The notes under the pieces: generated by a model
Told to the model about the DNA's origin: nothing
The model's input: only the letters and a program-made list of their open reading frames with translations
Databases searched by the model: none
Shown: in pieces, positions 43,063 to 51,761 of the stretch
How positions within the stretch are numbered: position 1 is the first letter of the stretch
Layout: the number at the start of each line of letters is the position of its first letter
DNA from: DASZBR01 sp035943935
GTDB lineage: Bacteria; Pseudomonadota; Gammaproteobacteria; DASZBR01
NCBI GenBank assembly: GCA_035943935.1
Contig: DASZBR010000019.1
Coordinates: 140,168 to 204,167, forward strand
DNA: 64,000 nucleotides
Reading direction: 5' to 3'
Program-made: the position numbers and the translations under genes

Positions 43063-45657
43063 ATGGATACAATGGAAAAAACATACAATCCTCATGCGAT
43101 TGAAAAAACCTGGTATGAACGCTGGGAAAAAGCAGGCGACTTTAAACCGTCAGGCACCGGCAAATCCTATTGCATAGTTTTGCCACCACCGAATGTCACA
43201 GGCAGTTTGCACATGGGGCATGGATTTCAACATACCCTGATGGATACGTTAATTCGCTACCATAGAATGTTAGGTGAAAATACCTTATGGCAAAGTGGAA
43301 TTGATCACGCAGGTATTGCGACGCAATTAGTCGTCGAACGTCAATTAGAACTCGAAGGCAAAACACGCCATGATTTAGGTCGTGAGGAATTTATTAAAAA
43401 AACCTGGGAATGGAAAAATACGTCAGGCGGTATGATTTCAAAACAAATGCGCCGCATGGGATCGAGCATTGATTGGTCACGTGACAGATTCACCATGGAC
43501 GATCATTTTTCCAATGCTGTAAATATCGCTTTCAAAAAATTATATGATGACAAATTAATCTACAAGGGTAAGAGATTAGTTAACTGGGATGTAAAATTAC
43601 AAAGCGCTATTTCTGATCTTGAAGTTAATACCGTCGAAGAAGCCGGATCGTTATGGCATATAAAATATTACTTAAATAATTCTGACAAAAAATCTTATCT
43701 GGTTGTCGCAACAACGCGTCCTGAAACTTTATTTGGCGACGTGGCTGTAGCCGTTCATCCTGACGATGAAAGATATAAGCAATATATTGGCCAAATGGTT
43801 TCTCTGCCCCTCACCGACAAAAAAATTCCCGTTATTGCAGATGAATATGTCGAAAAAGATTTTGGTTCAGGTGTCGTCAAAATTACACCCGGGCATGACT
43901 TTAATGACTATGAAGTCGGCAAACGTCATAACTTAGAGATTATTAATATTTTAAATAAAAACGGGACTCTTAATAATCTTACGCCCTATGAAAATATTGA
44001 TAGAGCTGAAGCACGTAAACTTACTGTTGCCGCCTTAGAAAAATTAGATTTAATATTAAAAACAGAGAAATATACCGTCAAAACTCCACGTTCTGAACGC
44101 ACGAATGAAATCGTCGAGCCATTTTTAACAGACCAGTGGTATGTCAAAATGTCTGATTTAGCAAAACCTGCTATCGAAGCGGTAAAAACTGGAAAGTTAA
44201 AATTCATTCCAGAAAATTGGACAAAAACGTATCTCCAATGGCTAGAAAATATTCAAGACTGGTGTATCTCACGACAATTATGGTGGGGACATCGAATTCC
44301 CATCGAAGGTGAAACCGATGTATTAGACACGTGGTTTTCTGCCGCATTGTGGCCATTTGCAACATTAGGTTGGCCTGATAAAACGCCTGAATTAAAAACA
44401 TTTTTTCCCACACAAGTGTTAGTGACAGGCTTTGATATTATTTTCTTTTGGGTTGCACGTATGGTGATGTTCAGTTTGTATTTCACCGGCGAAGTGCCTT
44501 TTAGTGAAGTGTATATTACAGGTTTAATTCGCGATCAATACGGCCAGAAGATGTCGAAATCCAAAGGCAATGTATTAGATCCGATTGATTTAATAGACGG
44601 CATCGATTTAGAGGGTTTAATTAAAAAACGTACGTATGGCTTATTGAATCCTAAACAAGCGCAAGAAATTACCAAACATACTCAAAAAGAATTTCCGGAT
44701 GGCATACCGGCATTTGGAACTGACGCATTACGATTTACGTACTGTGCATTAGCGAATACGGGCCGCGATATTAAATTTGATTTGGGTCGTGTGGCGGGAT
44801 ATAGAAATTTCTGTAATAAATTATGGAATGCGGCAAGATTTGTCGGCATGAACACAGAATTAAGTGATGATATTTCTTTAGCGGATCAATGGATTTTGTC
44901 TAAGCTTCAAAAGACCATTCAAAATATGCATCAGCATTTTTCAGATTATAGATTTGATTTATTAGCCCAAACTATCTATGAGTTTGTATGGAATGATTAT
45001 TGTGATTGGTATCTTGAATTATCCAAGATTAATAAAAGCAAAACTATTCGGGTAGTATTAATCGAAATCTTAAAATTATTAAATCCACTTATGCCCTTTA
45101 TTACGGCTGAGATTTATCAATTATTTGCTGAGGGTAATCTTCAACATGAGAAATATCCTGAAGTAAATTCAAAATTAATATCAGAATCCGCAGAAGCTAA
45201 AATTAATTGGCTCCAAACGATTATTATGGCTATTCGCAATATTCGCAGTGAGATGCAAATTCCGCCGAGCAAGAAAATTAAAGTTTTATTTCAAAACGGC
45301 AATAGCCAAGATAAAACATTAATTGGAGAATTAAGCTCAGAAATAATATTTTTAGCTCGACTGGAAAATGTAGACTGGACGGAATCTGCACCGAATCCGT
45401 CAGCGACGGCGATTGCGGGTGATTTGCATATATATATTCCACTGGCTGATTTAATTGATACGGGTGCTGAAAAAGAAAGATTAAAAAAAGAAATTATCAA
45501 AATTAAAGCTGAGCTAGAAAAAACACAGATTAAATTAAATAATCCCAGTTATGTGGATAAAGCACCGCAGGCGGTTGTTGAAAAAGAACGTGAGCGCGCA
45601 GCGGAGTGGAATAGTACGTTGGAAAAATTGGAAGTGCAGTTGCAGAAATTAACGTAA
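43063..45657 (+). CDS. valS: Valyl-tRNA synthetase (internal deletion in catalytic domain)
   Basis: 864 residues. HIGH motif in PNVTGSLHMGHGFQHT (about 47), editing domain with TTRPETLFGDVAVAVHPDD, KMSKSKGNVLDP, and a C-terminal coiled coil. Between WWGHRIP and DVLDTWFSAALWP only five residues (IEGET) are present, while E. coli-type ValRS has about 35 there (IPAWYDE ... LRQDEDVLD). The reading frame is intact and everything on both sides is conserved, so the shorter form is probably functional. The remaining shortfall is spread over other loops. Confidence 0.95.
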   Translation: MDTMEKTYNPHAIEKTWYERWEKAGDFKPSGTGKSYCIVLPPPNVTGSLHMGHGFQHTLMDTLIRYHRMLGENTLWQSGIDHAGIATQLVVERQLELEGKTRHDLGREEFIKKTWEWKNTSGGMISKQMRRMGSSIDWSRDRFTMDDHFSNAVNIAFKKLYDDKLIYKGKRLVNWDVKLQSAISDLEVNTVEEAGSLWHIKYYLNNSDKKSYLVVATTRPETLFGDVAVAVHPDDERYKQYIGQMVSLPLTDKKIPVIADEYVEKDFGSGVVKITPGHDFNDYEVGKRHNLEIINILNKNGTLNNLTPYENIDRAEARKLTVAALEKLDLILKTEKYTVKTPRSERTNEIVEPFLTDQWYVKMSDLAKPAIEAVKTGKLKFIPENWTKTYLQWLENIQDWCISRQLWWGHRIPIEGETDVLDTWFSAALWPFATLGWPDKTPELKTFFPTQVLVTGFDIIFFWVARMVMFSLYFTGEVPFSEVYITGLIRDQYGQKMSKSKGNVLDPIDLIDGIDLEGLIKKRTYGLLNPKQAQEITKHTQKEFPDGIPAFGTDALRFTYCALANTGRDIKFDLGRVAGYRNFCNKLWNAARFVGMNTELSDDISLADQWILSKLQKTIQNMHQHFSDYRFDLLAQTIYEFVWNDYCDWYLELSKINKSKTIRVVLIEILKLLNPLMPFITAEIYQLFAEGNLQHEKYPEVNSKLISESAEAKINWLQTIIMAIRNIRSEMQIPPSKKIKVLFQNGNSQDKTLIGELSSEIIFLARLENVDWTESAPNPSATAIAGDLHIYIPLADLIDTGAEKERLKKEIIKIKAELEKTQIKLNNPSYVDKAPQAVVEKERERAAEWNSTLEKLEVQLQKLT

Positions 45658-45660
45658 CCC

Positions 45661-45697
45661 GGGCGAGGCATTGCCTCGCCCCTACAGTTTTTTTTTA
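45661..45697 (+). terminator. Type A palindrome with T-run after valS
   Basis: GGGCGAGGCATTGCCTCGCC then CCTACAG and nine T. It has the form of a Rho-independent terminator for the nadE-valS unit. Confidence 0.75.
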
Positions 45698-45727
45698 AAT
45701 TATTTGAGCAGGTTTTATATAAACAGT

Positions 45728-45755
45728 GTAGGGGCGACGCAATGCGTCGCCCTTC
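45728..45755. repeat. Type A variant palindrome (GGGGCGACGCAATGCGTCGCCC)
   Basis: TAGGGGCGACGC-AAT-GCGTCGCCCTT. It is an inverted-orientation relative of the type A repeats. A single type D arm (GATCCTTCGCTCCGCTCAGG then ATGACA) follows at 45781-45804. Confidence 0.65.
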
Positions 45756-45822
45756 AATCTTGAAATATAAACCTACACCAGATCCTTCGCTCCGCTCAGG
45801 ATGACAAAATAGGAGATGTAAC

Positions 45823-46518
45823 GTGATCCAATTGTACCAATTCCCCAGCTACTGGAACCTCCCCAGTGCAAGTCCCTTCTGCATCAAATTAGAAACGTAT
45901 TTAAAACTCGCTGAAATTCCCTATAAATCTAATGTCATTTACGATCCGCGCAAAGCGCCTAAGGGAAAATTGCCGTATATTAAAGACGGCGAGAAAATAA
46001 TCGCCGACAGTTCTCTTATTATAGAATATCTCAAAAAAACCTACGGCGATAAATTAGATGGCGATTTAACACCTGAACAAAAAGCAATTGCGATGAGCGT
46101 GCAGCGCTTATGCGAAGAACATTTATATTGGATAATCATGTATAACCGATGGGTCAGTGATGCCGGTTGGAAAATTGTTAATCCCGTATTTTTCGGAAAA
46201 TTATCTGCACCCCTTCGTTGGTTTCTTCCGGAGATGATTCGCAAAAACATTAAAAAAGCGTGTTATAACCATGGTATCGGACGGTTCACGGATGACGAGA
46301 GATTCTTGCTCGGCAAACAAGATCTTGATGCGATTGTGCAACTTTTAGGCTCAAAGCCCTACTTTTTAGGTGACCACCCTACGTCGATTGATGCGGTTTT
46401 ATTTGGGTTTTTATCGCCTCTTTTGAACACGCCTGTGCCATCCCAGCTCAGAGAGTATGCCCAGCAAAACCTTGTCCTAACAGCCTATGACAGGCGCATG
46501 CAAAAAATATTCGCCTAA
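45823..46518 (+). CDS. Glutathione S-transferase-like protein (FAX/metaxin type)
   Basis: 231 residues. Thioredoxin-like N-terminal domain (LPSASPFCIKLETYLKLAEIPYK; DGEKIIADSSLIIEYLKKTYG) and a helical C-terminal domain. It resembles the failed-axon-connections group of GSTs. GTG start at 45823 with AGGAG eight bases upstream. Function unproven. Confidence 0.8.
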   Translation: MIQLYQFPSYWNLPSASPFCIKLETYLKLAEIPYKSNVIYDPRKAPKGKLPYIKDGEKIIADSSLIIEYLKKTYGDKLDGDLTPEQKAIAMSVQRLCEEHLYWIIMYNRWVSDAGWKIVNPVFFGKLSAPLRWFLPEMIRKNIKKACYNHGIGRFTDDERFLLGKQDLDAIVQLLGSKPYFLGDHPTSIDAVLFGFLSPLLNTPVPSQLREYAQQNLVLTAYDRRMQKIFA

Positions 46519-46528
46519 TTTTTATCTC

Positions 46529-46560
46529 TTAAGAAAACCTTAAGGTTTGCTCTGTAGAAT
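46529..46560 (+). promoter_or_regulatory. PmrA-box-like promoter of the dileucine membrane protein
   Basis: TTAA (46529-46532), N7, TTAA (46540-46543), N11 (46544-46554), -10 TAGAAT (46555-46560). The box sequence CTTAAGAAAACCTTAAG is identical to the copy upstream of 1250. Confidence 0.75.
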
Positions 46561-46592
46561 GTGCTTATTCTAATTTTTATAGAGAGCACCAT

Positions 46593-47657
46593 ATGTTCGA
46601 CAACGACAATAACAGACAATTAGCAGATTTATCATCTTCAGAGCTTGCCAACGAAGAAACGCCGTTAATTAAAAGACAACAAGCAGAAGCAATTCCACCT
46701 ACTCCCGCCAGTAACGATCTTATTTTAGCCATTGCTATAGCGCAAAATGTGGTGCGTGATTTTATCTGGGCAGCACTTACCGCAAAAGGTACTGATATTA
46801 ATCTGCAACCCACCGATAGCGTGTTGGCACAAACCGCCGCACAATTTGTTTATTCTTTAATTGGAACACTCGCCGTCACTATAGGAGCGGGTGCTGCATG
46901 TAAAGCCGCCAATTACGAGGTCCCCGCTAAAGATTCTTTCGCTTCACTGGTAGCAACACTTGCTGCGCTGGGTCCTTGGAATGCAGCCCAATATTGGACC
47001 AATGTACTTGGCCTTGCGTTAGGTTTGACACCACTCGGTGCTGCATTTTTATCAGGCGTAGCGACAGGTGCCTTAGAAGGTCCAATACAATTTATCTCTG
47101 CCACTGTCGTCAAAAAATTAATTGAAAAATTATCTGATCCAGAAGAACGCGCAAAATTCCTCGAAAATCCTAAAGAATATCTCTCCACTTTATTCGATAA
47201 ACCGACGTTAATTGAATTTGGAAAAGGCTTAGCCTATAGTTTTTTCCCGGGAAAAATTCCGGGTGACGTATGGCAGTTTGCGTATGCGGGCTTCAGTGTC
47301 ACAGAAGTTTCAAAGAGACCCATAGCGGGCCCTCTTTTATATGGCACTATCGTTTCGACGTCGGTTGGAGTGTGTAATGTGCTCTACGCAAAAGCAGATG
47401 AGCATAAATTACTCGGAAGAGCCTGTGATGCAGTCGGTACTGCAGCGAGTAGTGCTTATACTTCAGCATTAACCAAATTAGGAATATTTAAACAACCTGT
47501 TCTGATTGATCCGGATAACATAGAAGAAGAATGGGTTAGATCTCTTCTGGCGGACGAATCTAAAAAATCGTTTGAACATACTCCAGAAGACGAACCAACT
47601 CTTCAATCAATATCAGCGTTTGAAGAAAACATTGTAGTAACGCCACGCCATATCTGA
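46593..47657 (+). CDS. Multi-helix membrane protein with EETPLI dileucine motif, candidate effector
   Basis: 354 residues, no family recognised. N-terminal acidic Ser-rich segment ending LANEETPLIKRQ (about residues 16-28), again a [DE]xxxL[LI] signal. Hydrophobic Ala/Gly-rich segments lie at about 43-62, 78-105, 113-160 and 230-275, separated by a charged loop (KLIEKLSDPEERAKFLENPKEYL). The C-terminal about 55 residues are acidic and soluble (DPDNIEEEW ... ADESKKSFEHTPEDEP), a profile found in Dot/Icm substrates. The promoter has the PmrA-type box. No signal peptide. A host-membrane effector is inferred. Confidence 0.65.
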   Translation: MFDNDNNRQLADLSSSELANEETPLIKRQQAEAIPPTPASNDLILAIAIAQNVVRDFIWAALTAKGTDINLQPTDSVLAQTAAQFVYSLIGTLAVTIGAGAACKAANYEVPAKDSFASLVATLAALGPWNAAQYWTNVLGLALGLTPLGAAFLSGVATGALEGPIQFISATVVKKLIEKLSDPEERAKFLENPKEYLSTLFDKPTLIEFGKGLAYSFFPGKIPGDVWQFAYAGFSVTEVSKRPIAGPLLYGTIVSTSVGVCNVLYAKADEHKLLGRACDAVGTAASSAYTSALTKLGIFKQPVLIDPDNIEEEWVRSLLADESKKSFEHTPEDEPTLQSISAFEENIVVTPRHI

Positions 47658-47706
47658 GAATATGGCGTTTAATTTTTCCGCTGGAAAATAAATAACTCTG
47701 GGTAAT

Positions 47707-49122
47707 TTATTTTGTAGCTTCTAATTTTTTAGCCTTCACTCCAAATTGCGGTAACGCTTGCCCCACAATTTTTCGTACTGCATCAGGAATTTCGTCATCG
47801 GTATATTTACCATAAATATCTTGGCGATTAACGTCGCTATTATTGTCATTGCTAACGTCATTGCTATTGCTTGCCTTAGCTTTCTGCGCTTTATGATAGG
47901 TATAACAATTCTTGGCGACATCCAGTGTAACTTGTCTGATTCTTTCTTGCTCAGCAACATAATCAGCACCAAGACCAAAGAAATTCAAAAACTTAGTTCC
48001 TTTTGCGGTATCTTCGTCATCGAGTAATCTAAGCAGTGAAATAACAACTCCACCACGAGGACGCTTCTTATCCGCTATAAAATCTAGGACAGAATTCCTT
48101 AGGACTTCGTTAGAGTCTATATATTCTTTATAGCTTTGATCGAGTGTGGGTTGATAATTGCACCCAATTTTCGCAAAATATTCTTCGATTCGAAGTGAGG
48201 TTTGAGAATCACGCTCATCCACACTGTCCATGATCATTAATAACCATGTTTCATCGATTGGATTTGCTGCTAAACAGATATCCAGTTCTTGCGCCAATGC
48301 TTTGCGTGAATGTTTTGCTTCGAGATATTTTTTCTTAAGCCAAGATTCTTTTTCAACAGCGGCAACTGCAATCATTGCTGGAGCAGCAACGACATTTCCT
48401 CGCTCTGATGCTGGTCCTGCTTGAACTTCAACCGTTGCTTCAACTACTTGCACAGGTGCAGCCGCTGGTGGACTCTCAGATCGCCCAGGCGATTTTTTTA
48501 ATTTTCGTAATAATTCTTCACGCACACGCTTTGCACTTTCTACTTGCTCTTGTTGTTGTCTTTCTGCTGCTTCTTGCTTTTGCTTTCTTGCTTCAGCTTT
48601 AGAATCAGGTATCCCCAATAATTCACAGGTTTTTTGTTGGAAATGATCTATGCCTTTTTCTACAGACGCCGTTGCGATAGTAAAACGCGTAAAACCAAAA
48701 GCAGCTGCTATCTTTTCAATTTCAGTTTCTTGAGTTTTTGACACCTCACCTAATCCCACAAAAATAATCGGTGCGTTTGTAAGAGCATCAAGCTTGTTGT
48801 TACTTTTAAGCACACTCAAATAAGTACGCATATTTTGAATGGTTTGTTTATTTGAAACATCGAAGGTTAATGCTAATACAGCCTCTTTTCCTTGTTCCGC
48901 AAGCGTATCAAAACTCTCTAAAACAAAATCTTCGTTTGCTACACGAACGGATTTTTCTGATTTGACCGATGCTTCAAACGACTTTCTATCAAAGTGAAAA
49001 CACGCGTAGGTCATAAAATCGGGGTTAAATGCATCCCCAAACAATCGCGGCGCCAAAGGCATCATTGTGTTTAGATTTCCTACAACAACTACTTTTACAA
49101 CTTCTTTCGACGTATCTTCCAT
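47707..49122 (-). CDS. Degenerate GTPase-like protein, partner of the Rab-like gene
   Basis: 471 residues. The first about 170 residues follow a small-GTPase outline (VVKVVVVGNLNTMMPLAPRLFGDAF; AVLALTFDVSNKQTIQNMRTYLSVL; IIFVGLGEVSKT; FTIATASVEKGIDHF), but the P-loop has lost its GKS and the NKxD motif is gone, so GTP binding is unlikely. A charged coiled coil (about 175-215) and a Pro/Ala/Val linker follow, then a helical domain of about 200 residues related in style to the end of the neighbour. It begins 30 bases after the Rab-like gene; the two form one operon and probably arose by duplication. Confidence 0.65.
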   Translation of the reverse strand: MEDTSKEVVKVVVVGNLNTMMPLAPRLFGDAFNPDFMTYACFHFDRKSFEASVKSEKSVRVANEDFVLESFDTLAEQGKEAVLALTFDVSNKQTIQNMRTYLSVLKSNNKLDALTNAPIIFVGLGEVSKTQETEIEKIAAAFGFTRFTIATASVEKGIDHFQQKTCELLGIPDSKAEARKQKQEAAERQQQEQVESAKRVREELLRKLKKSPGRSESPPAAAPVQVVEATVEVQAGPASERGNVVAAPAMIAVAAVEKESWLKKKYLEAKHSRKALAQELDICLAANPIDETWLLMIMDSVDERDSQTSLRIEEYFAKIGCNYQPTLDQSYKEYIDSNEVLRNSVLDFIADKKRPRGGVVISLLRLLDDEDTAKGTKFLNFFGLGADYVAEQERIRQVTLDVAKNCYTYHKAQKAKASNSNDVSNDNNSDVNRQDIYGKYTDDEIPDAVRKIVGQALPQFGVKAKKLEATK

Positions 49123-49152
49123 CTCACTTCTCCTCTCATTCTTTAATAGGTA

Positions 49153-50292
49153 TTACTTTTTAAAACCAAAACCACCACGCTGAAGAATATCATCCACTTT
49201 CGGTGGTATTTTTTTCGGATCAATTCCCTCATAAATATTTGCTTCTTTTCTATATATCCGATCTGCCAACGTCAATATTATTCCTCGTTTTTCTTTAATG
49301 GCTTTTGCGGATTCTGTAGGCTCATCAAAAAATGAACTCCACAACTTTCGCCCTTTATCAATAACACCACGCTCATCATCATCAAGCTCTCTCAATAAAG
49401 CAGCGGGAACGGGGTGCAATGAACATGCCATCTCAGCTGCGCGTTGAAGAGCACCCTCATCGACAAAAGCTGACTGCATTAAAATTAGCTTAGTTTTTAT
49501 TGCGTCCCGCGTTTCGCCTTTTTCCATACTTTGCCACTGTAACAATAACCATCCTTCATTATTGCTTGCTTGCCAATTCGCATTTCGTTCATCACGCGAA
49601 TGATTAAAAATTGTTTGATAACGACTGGGTTTTTCTTCTTCATCGACTTTACTTACTTTATCTTTTCTCACTCTTCGCAATACATCATCAACTGAGCGGG
49701 TCGCTTCGACTCCAACTCGCGCTTGATATTCCTCAAGCGATTCTTTTTTCTGAATTTCCAACGCAGCTTGCACAACCGCACCCACAAGTGCTTCTATTCC
49801 TTTCTGAGTTTTTGCAGAACTCTCAACCATGGTGCAATCTGCCCCTTTGGCTTTAACTTCTGCTTTTCGCGCTTCCAACTTCGCTTCTTCAATAGGCTTA
49901 TCTGATTTATTGCGAACCACGATCACTTCACCATGATCTAACATTTGACGCCTTACTTCAGGAAGAAAAAAATCCAGTTCTGTTATGCTGCGCTGTTGAT
50001 TCGCATCCCATACACATAAAGCTATATCAGCACCACGATAATAGGATTTTGTAATATTCTGAAAAGAGCCACTACCAGCCGTATCCCATATCTGAAACTT
50101 TGTCTTTTCTTTACCACACATGATCGTCAGCGTTGCAAACTCTACACCTATGGTTTGCTGATATTCCGCCAAAAATTTATCCTCTACCCATCGCAGACTT
50201 AACGCACTTTTTCCCACTTCTGAATCACCCACGATAATTACTTTGAGTAATCTGTCATACAACGGGCGTGCTCTCTCAGACGGTTGTTGCAT
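49153..50292 (-). CDS. Rab-like small GTPase with C-terminal extension, catalytic Gln replaced
   Basis: 379 residues. Residues 15-185 are a Rab domain: G1 GDSEVGKS (22-29), switch I Thr47, RabF1-like IGVEF (48-52), G3 WDTAG (69-73), SYYRGA (83-88), G4 NKSD (128-131), G5 SSAK (158-161). In Rab proteins the residue after DTAG is the catalytic Gln; here it is Ser74, predicting slow GTP hydrolysis. The tail ends GFGFKK with no prenylation cysteine. The C-terminal half is helical and unknown. Rab-like genes are known as eukaryote-derived effectors in Legionella. In operon with 47707-49122. Confidence 0.88.
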   Translation of the reverse strand: MQQPSERARPLYDRLLKVIIVGDSEVGKSALSLRWVEDKFLAEYQQTIGVEFATLTIMCGKEKTKFQIWDTAGSGSFQNITKSYYRGADIALCVWDANQQRSITELDFFLPEVRRQMLDHGEVIVVRNKSDKPIEEAKLEARKAEVKAKGADCTMVESSAKTQKGIEALVGAVVQAALEIQKKESLEEYQARVGVEATRSVDDVLRRVRKDKVSKVDEEEKPSRYQTIFNHSRDERNANWQASNNEGWLLLQWQSMEKGETRDAIKTKLILMQSAFVDEGALQRAAEMACSLHPVPAALLRELDDDERGVIDKGRKLWSSFFDEPTESAKAIKEKRGIILTLADRIYRKEANIYEGIDPKKIPPKVDDILQRGGFGFKK

Positions 50293-50304
50293 AATTCTTC
50301 TCCT

Positions 50305-50604
50305 CTAATTTATTGGTTGAAATACAAATTCGCTTACAACAATATTATTAATGAAATGCTCTTGAATAATTCTTTCTAATACTTCGGGTGTACAGGAGTG
50401 ATACCACACACCATCGGGATACACGACGGCAATAGGACCACGTTCACACACACGTAAACAATTTACACGCGAGCGATTAATACTTTCTGAGAGACCTAAT
50501 TCTTTCAGGCGTGCTTTGAGAAAATGCCAGGATTCCAAACCCACTTCGTGAGTGCAGCATTTAGGAACAGTCTGTTCACAACAGAGAAATATATGTCTTT
50601 TCAT
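50305..50604 (-). CDS. Thioredoxin-like [2Fe-2S] ferredoxin
   Basis: 99 residues. Cys pattern FLCCEQ ... CCTHEVG and VNCLRVCERGPIAVVYPDGVWY is that of the (2Fe-2S) ferredoxin family related to the NuoE/Hox subunits. Redox role unknown. It ends 12 bases ahead of the Rab-like gene start, but that gene may be transcribed with it. Divergent from the HD gene at 50648. Confidence 0.85.
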   Translation of the reverse strand: MKRHIFLCCEQTVPKCCTHEVGLESWHFLKARLKELGLSESINRSRVNCLRVCERGPIAVVYPDGVWYHSCTPEVLERIIQEHFINNIVVSEFVFQPIN

Positions 50605-50647
50605 GGCGGCATTGTATTACCATATCGCGCCAAAAGGGAGTCTTTCT

Positions 50648-51244
50648 ATGCAAAATATGACACGGTTACACCAACAAATGGCCTTTATCCTCGAGATAGA
50701 CAAACTCAAGCATATCCTGCGCCGCACGTCCCTCCTCGATATGTCCCGTCGTGAAAACGATGCGGAGCATTCGTGGCATCTCGCCATGATGGCCATCGTA
50801 TTGGCTGAATATGCCGCGCCTGAGGTCAATATTTCCCGTGTGATTCGCATGGTTCTGTTACACGATCTGGTCGAAATCGATGCCGGCGATACTTTCTTGT
50901 ATGACGATGTTCATGCTGAATCGAAAGCCGAACGTGAACAACAAGCCGCTGATAGGATTTATGGACTACTCCCAAAGGATATAGGCGAAGAACTGGTGAA
51001 TCTGTGGCACGAATTTGAAGAGCGCAAAACCCCGGATGCAAAATTCGCCGCGTGCATGGATCGGATTCAGCCTGTTTTACATAATTATTTTACGCAAGGT
51101 GGAACGTGGAAAATTGCTGACGCGTCACATGAAAGAGCCATGAGTCATATGCTATTTATTAAAGAAGCGTCTGAGCCGTTGTTTGCGTTGGTTGAGTCTT
51201 TGATGTCAGATGCTGTTGAAAATGGCTTTTTGAAACGCGAGTAG
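50648..51244 (+). CDS. HD-domain hydrolase (5'-deoxynucleotidase YfbR/HDDC2-like)
   Basis: 198 residues. Metal-binding residues: H in DAEHSWHLAMMA, HD in LLHDLVEIDAGD, and D in ACMDRIQPVLHNY. The family dephosphorylates deoxynucleoside monophosphates. ATG 50648 follows GGGAG; the earlier start at 50552 would overlap the divergent ferredoxin gene. Confidence 0.88.
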   Translation: MQNMTRLHQQMAFILEIDKLKHILRRTSLLDMSRRENDAEHSWHLAMMAIVLAEYAAPEVNISRVIRMVLLHDLVEIDAGDTFLYDDVHAESKAEREQQAADRIYGLLPKDIGEELVNLWHEFEERKTPDAKFAACMDRIQPVLHNYFTQGGTWKIADASHERAMSHMLFIKEASEPLFALVESLMSDAVENGFLKRE

Positions 51245-51253
51245 CCCAAACAG

Positions 51254-51283
51254 TTGACCCCTACAACTGTTGTAACATACAAT
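51254..51283 (+). promoter_or_regulatory. Promoter with palindromic operator of the marR-type gene
   Basis: TTGACC (51254-51259), 18-base spacer, TACAAT (51278-51283). The spacer holds TACAACTGTTGTA (51262-51274), a perfect dyad around a central T. Typical of MarR autoregulation. Confidence 0.65.
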
Positions 51284-51314
51284 GATCCAGACTTTCAGAC
51301 CTGGACACTACACA

Positions 51315-51761
51315 ATGACAAACGACATTACACATACCATTGGTTTTCAACTCGCCAAAATCCTTAAACTCAAACGCCGCTATATCGATAAAGAAATGAA
51401 AACGCTCGAACTTTGTCGAACTCAATGGCAAACGCTGATTTCACTTAATATTTTAGAGCCGTGCTCACAAAAAGACTTGTTAAAATATTTAGATATCGAC
51501 GCCGCGCATCTGGCGCGCGTATTAGAGACACTCGAAAAAGATAATTATATTTTACGTGAACCCATTAAAGATAATCGCCGATCGTTATTGGTTAAAATGA
51601 CCCCGCATGCAAAAAAACATTTCGTGCCACTCATGGAAAAAACATTAAAAACCGAAAATGCGTTATTACTCAAAGGATTAACCCTTGCTGATAAAAAAAC
51701 ACTCGAAAAAATATTACCCTTATTAGTAAAGAATATGAAGGCTGCTCTCAATGATCAATAA
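51315..51761 (+). CDS. MarR-family transcriptional regulator
   Basis: 148 residues. Winged helix: QKDLLKYLDIDAAHLARVLETLEKDNYILREPIKDNRRSLLVKMT, with the DxRxxxV-type wing (DNRRSLLV). The ATG at 51315 lies downstream of the promoter; the reading from 51282 overlaps its -10. It overlaps the efflux gene by 11 bases, so it should control that gene. Confidence 0.88.
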   Translation: MTNDITHTIGFQLAKILKLKRRYIDKEMKTLELCRTQWQTLISLNILEPCSQKDLLKYLDIDAAHLARVLETLEKDNYILREPIKDNRRSLLVKMTPHAKKHFVPLMEKTLKTENALLLKGLTLADKKTLEKILPLLVKNMKAALNDQ

